A stretch of DNA of 64,000 nt from positions 70,848,308 through 70,912,307 of the forward strand of contig NC_134454.1 in NCBI RefSeq assembly GCF_030867145.1, in the 5' to 3' direction. Of the stretch, positions 60,801 to 64,000 are shown piece by piece (within the stretch, counting starts at the first letter, position 1; each line of letters starts with the position of its first letter). A program made the translations under genes and the position numbers. This DNA comes from Opisthocomus hoazin. Lineage: Eukaryota; Chordata; Aves; Opisthocomiformes; Opisthocomidae. The notes beneath the pieces were generated by a model. It was given only the letters and a program-made list of their open reading frames with translations. It did not search any database and was not told the DNA's origin.

Positions 60801-61404
60801 TAAGGCTTCTCCCTGCCAAACCACCCTGCCTTCTGTGGGCAACATGAGCAATGGTGACTTCAGCTGGAGTTTGAATTCAGTTCTAGACATGTAATATAGG
60901 AACAGGGCTTCTTATACATGCTCTGTTCCCTACTTTGGGTTGTTTTTGCAGAAGCTAGTTTTTAGTGATTACATGTGCTGAAGAGAACTTCAGTTTTTGC
61001 ATTTGTAAAATAAAGGTACATCCTACTGATGGGCTTTTTGATTAAAAAAAGCTGTGGAAGAGTTGTAACTAGAAGGTAACTAGCAAAAGAGTAAACCTGC
61101 TGATCTTATGAAACGTCACTAAACTGCTAAGTAGAATACCTAGATGAGAGGGTGAGTTGTGCATAAGAAACTTACCCTTTGGGAAAAATTGCTGTTGCAA
61201 ATCTGTGTTACTTATAACTGACATTTTTTAGGTTCCAGGAAATCTATTTCACAACATGATCTGAAAGCTGTAACCAATGATGTGACCAATGCAGGAAACA
61301 GAACTATAACTTTTACGATTGTAACTTCCCCAAAACTTGGAAGGCTGGTCAGAATAAATTCTGATAATACCACTCAGGAAATCCTCAGTTTTACGCAGTC
61401 TATG
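24744..61404 (+). CDS. CSPG4B: CSPG4-family chondroitin sulfate proteoglycan, probably CSPG4B; spliced, 3' part outside window
   Basis: This is a large type I membrane proteoglycan of the CSPG4/NG2 family, which at the cell surface binds matrix proteins and growth factors and carries chondroitin sulfate. Eight exons (24744-24831, 37817-37980, 38550-42119, 42951-43421, 44245-44421, 51108-51306, 54810-54941, 61232-61404) have GT-AG borders and matching phases, giving 1658 codons without a stop. Visible domains are a signal peptide (1-29), laminin-G 1 (about 31-202, Cys171/Cys202), laminin-G 2 (about 213-391, Cys365/Cys391), then CSPG repeats with motifs such as YVHDDSE, SFTQ and PVNDAP, and many N-glycosylation sequons. 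Human CSPG4 is about 2320 residues, so roughly 660 residues, the membrane span and the tail lie past the window. By eye, identity to human CSPG4 is only about 35-40 percent. That divergence suggests the paralogue CSPG4B rather than CSPG4; family assignment is sure, the paralogue choice is inference. Confidence 0.9.
26709..26766 (-). repeat. CR1 3' tail scrap
   Basis: ATCATAGAATTGTAGAATG then GCTGGGAAGGGGCCTTTAAA matches the reversed 3' terminus of CR1. It is under 60 bp and lies about 100 bp before a second, separate CR1 tail. Confidence 0.7.
26869..27275 (-). mobile_element. 5'-truncated CR1 LINE (about 0.4 kb)
   Basis: It starts with AAATCACAGAATGGTAGGGG and follows the same sequence as the 6.7 and 33.8 kb copies through AGGCTGAACAAGTCCAGCTC, then stops. 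The minus strand encodes [20 protein letters not shown] and ends in KVLCSLL, the C-terminus of CR1 ORF2. Similarity to the 33.8 kb copy is high, so it is a fairly recent insertion of the same subfamily. Confidence 0.93.
33831..35945 (-). mobile_element. CR1 LINE with long partial ORF2 (about 2.1 kb)
   Basis: Reverse-oriented CR1: the 3' octamers CACAGAATCACAGAATAG lie at the left and the element is truncated at its 5' end near 35.94 kb. It retains the linker after the endonuclease, the complete reverse transcriptase core and the C-terminal domain of ORF2. It is one of three near-identical subfamily members in this window. Confidence 0.95.
33913..35940 (-). pseudogene. CR1 ORF2 (reverse transcriptase), broken remnant
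   Basis: ORF2 of CR1 copies the element's RNA by target-primed reverse transcription. Read on the minus strand, it shows [51 protein letters not shown] and the catalytic FADDTKL at 34696-34716. The C-terminal part ends at 33913. I see one frameshift near 35420 and one in-frame TAG at 34459-34461, where the family normally has Gln after MSQ. The endonuclease domain is missing because of 5' truncation. So it is dead, but only lightly damaged. Confidence 0.9.
37817..37980 (+). CDS. CSPG4B: Exon 2: start of laminin-G domain 1
   Basis: The acceptor is TTTCTGTCAG ending at 37816 and the donor is GTATGG at 37981. It takes one base from exon 1 and ends in phase 0 (residues 30-84). It encodes the first strands of laminin-G domain 1, with [19 protein letters not shown] resembling the human [19 protein letters not shown] region. 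The residues just before the exon in this frame are intronic, and the exon-1 join restores the mature N-terminus. Confidence 0.9.
37981..38549 (+). other. CSPG4B: Intron 2 (569 bp)
   Basis: Phase-0 intron from GTATGG to CTTTCAG. Plain AT-rich sequence with no repeat or ORF of note. Confidence 0.9.
38550..42119 (+). CDS. CSPG4B: Exon 3: giant exon with laminin-G 1/2 and CSPG repeats 1-7
   Basis: The exon lies between the acceptor CTCTTTCAG (ending 38549) and the consensus donor CAA|GTAAGT at 42119/42120. It is 3570 nt, exactly 1190 codons, phase 0 at both ends (residues 85-1274). It holds the rest of laminin-G 1 (closing Cys171-Cys202), all of laminin-G 2 (Cys365-Cys391), and about seven CSPG repeats of some 95-110 residues, each with a YVHDDSE-like or FIHRGAD-like segment. 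Sequons include NDS, NLS, NFS, NVT, NKT, NLT and NFT. The DSG tripeptide around Ser999 is the likely glycosaminoglycan site. A single intronless block of this size at this place also characterises mammalian CSPG4. It has no stop or frameshift. Confidence 0.96.
42120..42950 (+). other. CSPG4B: Intron 3 (831 bp)
   Basis: Phase-0 intron from GTAAGT to TTCAAG. Nothing else recognised. Confidence 0.88.
42951..43421 (+). CDS. CSPG4B: Exon 4: CSPG repeats 8-9
   Basis: The acceptor TAAATTCAAG ends at 42950 and the donor GTAATG starts at 43422. The exon has 157 codons, phase 0 at both ends (residues 1275-1431). It continues the repeat begun at the end of exon 3 ([17 protein letters not shown] resembles human ADIVFSVKSPPSAGYLV). 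It then enters the next repeat with [15 protein letters not shown], close to human IPLEAQNFSVPEGGS. The open frame runs 26 codons upstream into the intron, but these do not match the family. Confidence 0.93.
43422..44244 (+). other. CSPG4B: Intron 4 (823 bp)
   Basis: Phase-0 intron from GTAATG to TTTTCAG. Nothing else recognised. Confidence 0.88.
44245..44421 (+). CDS. CSPG4B: Exon 5: end of CSPG repeat 9
   Basis: The acceptor is TATTTTTCAG ending at 44244 and the donor is GTATGT at 44422. The exon has 59 codons, phase 0 at both ends (residues 1432-1490). It encodes [17 protein letters not shown] and the linker VTAVNDEGP, aligning with human QLIRYVHDGSETLTDSF and VLPVNDQPP. The open frame extends a little upstream but includes the pyrimidine-rich acceptor. 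Confidence 0.93.
46810..46867. repeat. 32-bp-period tandem duplication
   Basis: The word CCTTGTCTGGACAAACAACC followed by AAACAT occurs at 46810 and again at 46842. The first copy is complete at 32 bp and the second about 26 bp. Each unit also contains TTGT/ACAA inverted pieces. Confidence 0.92.
48931..50392 (-). mobile_element. CR1 LINE, second subfamily (about 1.5 kb)
   Basis: It starts with AGAGTCATAGAATCATAGGT (reverse of ATTCTATG octamers) and ends in 5' truncation after GACAGATGATGGAGA. The nucleotide sequence differs clearly from the 33.8 kb subfamily although the protein is alignable. It is inserted opposite to the host gene. Confidence 0.95.
49005..50392 (-). pseudogene. CR1 ORF2 remnant, single visible stop
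   Basis: From about 50261 to 49005 the minus strand reads as one frame. Motifs are [39 protein letters not shown] at 49788-49808, [24 protein letters not shown] and [19 protein letters not shown]. Only one stop (TAG at 49503-49505) interrupts it. The N-terminal half and endonuclease are gone, so it cannot be autonomous. Confidence 0.9.
51043..51057. repeat. C15 homopolymer before exon 6
   Basis: Fifteen C in a row, about 50 nt upstream of the exon 6 acceptor. The opposite strand is a G15 run. Confidence 0.95.
51108..51306 (+). CDS. CSPG4B: Exon 6: most of CSPG repeat 10
   Basis: A long T-rich tract ends in TTTTTTAG at 51107 and the donor is GTATGT at 51307. The exon is 199 nt (residues 1491-1556 plus one base), moving the phase from 0 to 1. 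It encodes [16 protein letters not shown] and [17 protein letters not shown], close to human DLVYTIEQPSNGRVVL and SFTQAQLDGGLVLF. There is a possible rival acceptor 71 nt upstream that would shift the frame. Confidence 0.92.
51307..54809 (+). other. CSPG4B: Intron 6 (3503 bp)
   Basis: Phase-1 intron from GTATGT to TTCTACAG. A pyrimidine-richer portion at about 52650-53430 gives several overlapping small frames with no resemblance to known proteins. No repeat family was identified. Confidence 0.85.
54810..54941 (+). CDS. CSPG4B: Exon 7: end of CSPG repeat 10
   Basis: The acceptor is TTTTCTACAG ending at 54809 and the donor is GTCTGT at 54942. The exon is 132 nt, phase 1 at both ends (codons 1557-1601 in part). 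It encodes [19 protein letters not shown], matching human GGFRFRLSDGEHTSPGHFF. Because it is symmetric, skipping it would remove 44 residues and keep the frame. Confidence 0.9.
56158..58420 (+). pseudogene. CR1 ORF2 (endonuclease end plus reverse transcriptase), heavily broken
   Basis: In order there are [20 protein letters not shown] (endonuclease end), [91 protein letters not shown] near 57883 and [18 protein letters not shown]. These sit in different frames separated by stops and frameshifts. About 57990-58020 jumps from KFNKATC straight to [13 protein letters not shown] segment of some 60 residues found in the other copies is therefore deleted. Confidence 0.88.
56158..58622 (+). mobile_element. 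CR1 LINE in gene orientation (about 2.5 kb)
   Basis: The longest CR1 here and the only one on the + strand. It begins in the C-terminal endonuclease region and ends with CCATTCTATGATTCCATGA. The tail AGGTCCCTTCCAACCCAAAC precedes the octamers. Because the ORF2 is interrupted at many sites, it appears older than the 33.8 kb copy. Confidence 0.95.
61232..61404 (+). CDS. CSPG4B: Exon 8: first part of CSPG repeat 11
   Basis: The acceptor is ACATTTTTTAG ending at 61231 and the donor is ATG|GTAAGC at 61405. The exon is 173 nt, moving phase 1 to phase 0 (residues 1601-1658). It encodes [16 protein letters not shown] and EILSFTQSM, resembling human LLYRVVRGPQLGRLFHA and ALVNFTQAEV. The repeat is unfinished here, so another exon must follow. 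None was found between 61405 and 64000. Confidence 0.88.
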
Positions 61405-64000
61405 GTAAGCATTTACTGTATAATAACTAGTTCAGGGGTAGGTTGTTACTTCAAAGGGCATCTCAGTTGCTTGTTCTTTGTCTGTTCCCTTTATATCTGT
61501 TAAGTAACCAGGCATATGTGACCCATCAGTGCAAATCACTCAGATTCGCTGTATCATTAAATATCTGGCATCTAGTAATGAACGCAAGAGGAGCCTTTGT
61601 TCCCCTCTGCTTGGATGCTAGCAGGGTCTTGGCAATTTCCACTGTTTTGCTTGTAACAGTATTTTTCAAGAAGAGCTGTTCTGCTGCCATTAACCAGCAG
61701 TCCGAGGTTGGAAGCCTTTAGTTCTTGGCAGAAGGAGTAGCCTTTTGCTCTATGAAAAGTCCCAGTATCAGATTCATTTCAGCTGTACACAGTCCACATG
61801 GGTGTGATATTGATTGGCTATGATATTAAGTGTTTAAAGAATCTTAACTGTGATACAGAGTCTCATACTTGAATGACTAAAACGTGGCAGCTCATGTAAC
61901 TTGATGGAAAACATTCTTTTGCAACTGAAAATAAATGTCTTATGTCTGTGTGCAGAATCAGAATGTAACTGTGTGCTCTGCATGCAGTAAATTATTTTGA
62001 GAAAATCTAAGCAGGGGAGAAAAAGGAGCTCCAGCTTTGCTGGAGGAAAGATTAAGAGATAATTTGGTCTGAATCTACGTTTACAGATTTTTAAAGTGGC
62101 TATTTGATTTAGTATATGAAGGAATAAGAAAATCTATTGGCTGGAAATTGAAACTTGACCAATAAAACCTGGAAAAAAAGTTGACATTTTTATTAGTTAC
62201 CATCAAACTTTGAAACAACCTGACCAAGAACTGTGGTGAACTTTATAAATCAAGATGAACACAGAATGTTTCTCTTAAAACTATGTTCTAATAACGTTTT
62301 GTTATTGGTCTTGTTGCAATAGTTGCTGAGTTTTGTCTTACATTATGAGGGAGAGGAACTGTATAATGACACTGTTCCCTTCTGTTCCTAAAATGTGTGA
62401 TTTTTGTGAGCATTAGATGAAACATTTAAGCACATCAGACAGAAAATCTTTCAGCTAAGATTTTGAAGTTTTACACTTTTTGCCTATGGCTATGGTCTTG
62501 ACATATGTTTATCAGACAGCGCCATGTCAGAACATGACACATTCTCTATAGCTTTAGTTCTTACTAATGTATAGATAACTTTACCTTGAACTTCACAAAT
62601 TGTGTAAGGATTTGAGCTGTACTATTGCATATGCTTTTCTTCTTTGTCAGAGGTATTTGTATTGGCCATTTTCAATTCAAACAAGTAGAGTCAAGTGACT
62701 TACTGAAGATAGAATTAACCTAACCAGCTTGCTATTTATTCTGGTAGAAAATGAGATATGAGGAAGAGAAAGTAGATCCTAAATAAACATTCACTGTGTA
62801 GAGTGCTGTAGCCACATGAAGTTAAATATCAGTGAGAAAGTGACATTGATATTAGAAACATTGTATATTCTCCAAGTAGTGGAGAATAAGACATTCAATT
62901 TCTGTTTTGTAGTAAGCAGCTTGTAAATCTGATTTGAATTGAAAATATTTTTGTTATTTTAATTCTTTGGGTTTTCACTGACTTCATTCTGTATTGTGGA
63001 ACTTGAAATTTCGCTTCTGAAAAGTACTATGCAGCCAGCTAATAAAAGTAGTTAGCACTTTTGCTATGGTGGTGAACTCTTCCCTGTGCCCTGTGGTTCA
63101 TTGCTTCATTGCCAAAGAGAAAAAAGAAAAAGAAGAATTGAAATCACTATTGCATTCCAAGAATTTTTTTCACAGACAGTTGTTGTTCAGCCAGTATAAG
63201 AAAATTTAACTGTGTGTTAAACACACTTGAACAACACAGTTGTTTTTGACTTGATGTTTAGGGTTTTTTTCTCTGCCGGTAGTTTTCTATGGTATCTTAG
63301 AAGTGTTTTCATTATGCAGCAAGCCACAGTTTCTTCATTATATTTAAAGTCATTACAGAGGTAAACACAGAAATCTTCACCAATTCCATTCTCTTAGCCC
63401 AGATATCTTGCAGTTGAAAAAAAATAATCCTGTTAAGATGGATAGAAAACACTGCTGAATTTAAAGGATGCATATTGTGCTGGTTCTTGTTAGAAAAATT
63501 TGCTTTCTCTAACTTGAATTCCTAGAGGCTTGCTTTAGAAAGTTATCCTGAATGAGCATATCCTTCTATTGCCAGTTTTGTTTGTTTTGTCCTATGATAG
63601 CCATTAAGAATTAAATCAGTATAGAGAAAGCATAAACCTGGAGATGTGCCTATAGGATTTTATCACATCAGTCGGAATTTTTTAGACAGTAAGATGGAAT
63701 GGTTTGAGGCTACTGAGAAAACCAACCCTGAAAGCCCTGTTTCCCTAGTGATCTCAGTGGGGGCTGTTGCAGTAATTACAGGATCAGTTCTCTCTGTAAC
63801 CATAGCTCAGATTTTATGCTGCTAAATTGTTTCATCCGTGAAATGGCAGGGGTTTTTTTGTTTTCTTTTTTCGCACCTTTCAACCATATGTGATAGGAAT
63901 GTGTGCTAATGAGTTCATTCAGGGTATCTGCAAGCTGTGTGGAATGTGTTACAAGTGGTAAACTTAGAACCAGCACCATCTCAGACGGGAATCCCTCTGG
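61405..64000 (+). other. CSPG4B: Intron 8, incomplete at window edge
   Basis: It opens with GTAAGC. No stretch with an acceptor plus CSPG-repeat coding sequence was found to position 64000, so the intron continues beyond the window. AT-rich, with no repeat identified. Confidence 0.75.

Larger units (their letters stand above)
54942..61231 (+). other. CSPG4B: Intron 7 (6290 bp)
   Basis: Phase-1 intron from GTCTGT to TTTTTTAG. It houses a 2.5 kb sense-strand CR1 (56.2-58.6 kb) and a purine-rich tract at about 59850-59882. Other sequence is unremarkable. Confidence 0.85.

Noticed and set aside
1..64000. CRISPR arrays, bacterial operons, phage or retroviral gag-pol-env genes, tRNA or rRNA
   Set aside because: None seen. 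The only reverse transcriptases are of the CR1 non-LTR type, and the DNA is vertebrate nuclear in character.

Overview
The window looks like avian nuclear DNA. The main clue is a set of CR1 LINE copies whose 3' ends carry the octamer typical of bird CR1 (ATTCTRTG repeats). Gene structure is vertebrate: GT-AG introns, a CpG-island first exon and one giant coding exon. The species cannot be named from the sequence.

There is one recognisable protein-coding gene, on the + strand and running off the right edge. It is a member of the CSPG4/NG2 family of transmembrane chondroitin sulfate proteoglycans. I read eight exons: 24744-24831 (start and signal peptide), 37817-37980, 38550-42119 (3570 nt), 42951-43421, 44245-44421, 51108-51306, 54810-54941 and 61232-61404. 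They join in frame into 4974 nt (1658 codons) with no stop. They encode a signal peptide, two laminin-G domains, and CSPG repeats 1 to about 11. The remaining C-terminal repeats, membrane span and cytoplasmic tail must lie beyond position 64000. Divergence from remembered human CSPG4, a missing acidic linker after the second laminin-G domain, and long AT-rich introns make me favour the paralogue CSPG4B over CSPG4 itself. The candidate chondroitin sulfate serine (about residue 999) is retained.

Layout: 1 to about 24180 is gene-poor DNA with CR1 tails (5.4, 6.7 and 22.6 kb), a possible older LINE relic (17.6-18.1 kb) and low-complexity tracts. A CpG island with GC boxes (about 24180-25200) holds the promoter and exon 1. 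The 13 kb intron 1 carries three CR1 pieces, including a 2.1 kb copy at 33.8-35.9 kb with much of the reverse transcriptase ORF. Exons 2-5 cluster at 37.8-44.4 kb. Intron 5 holds a 1.5 kb CR1 (48.9-50.4 kb). Intron 7 holds a 2.5 kb sense-strand CR1 (56.2-58.6 kb). No RNA genes, CRISPR arrays or non-LINE mobile elements were recognised, and I saw no clear undescribed system. The most informative content is the divergent proteoglycan gene and the variably decayed CR1 copies inside its introns.
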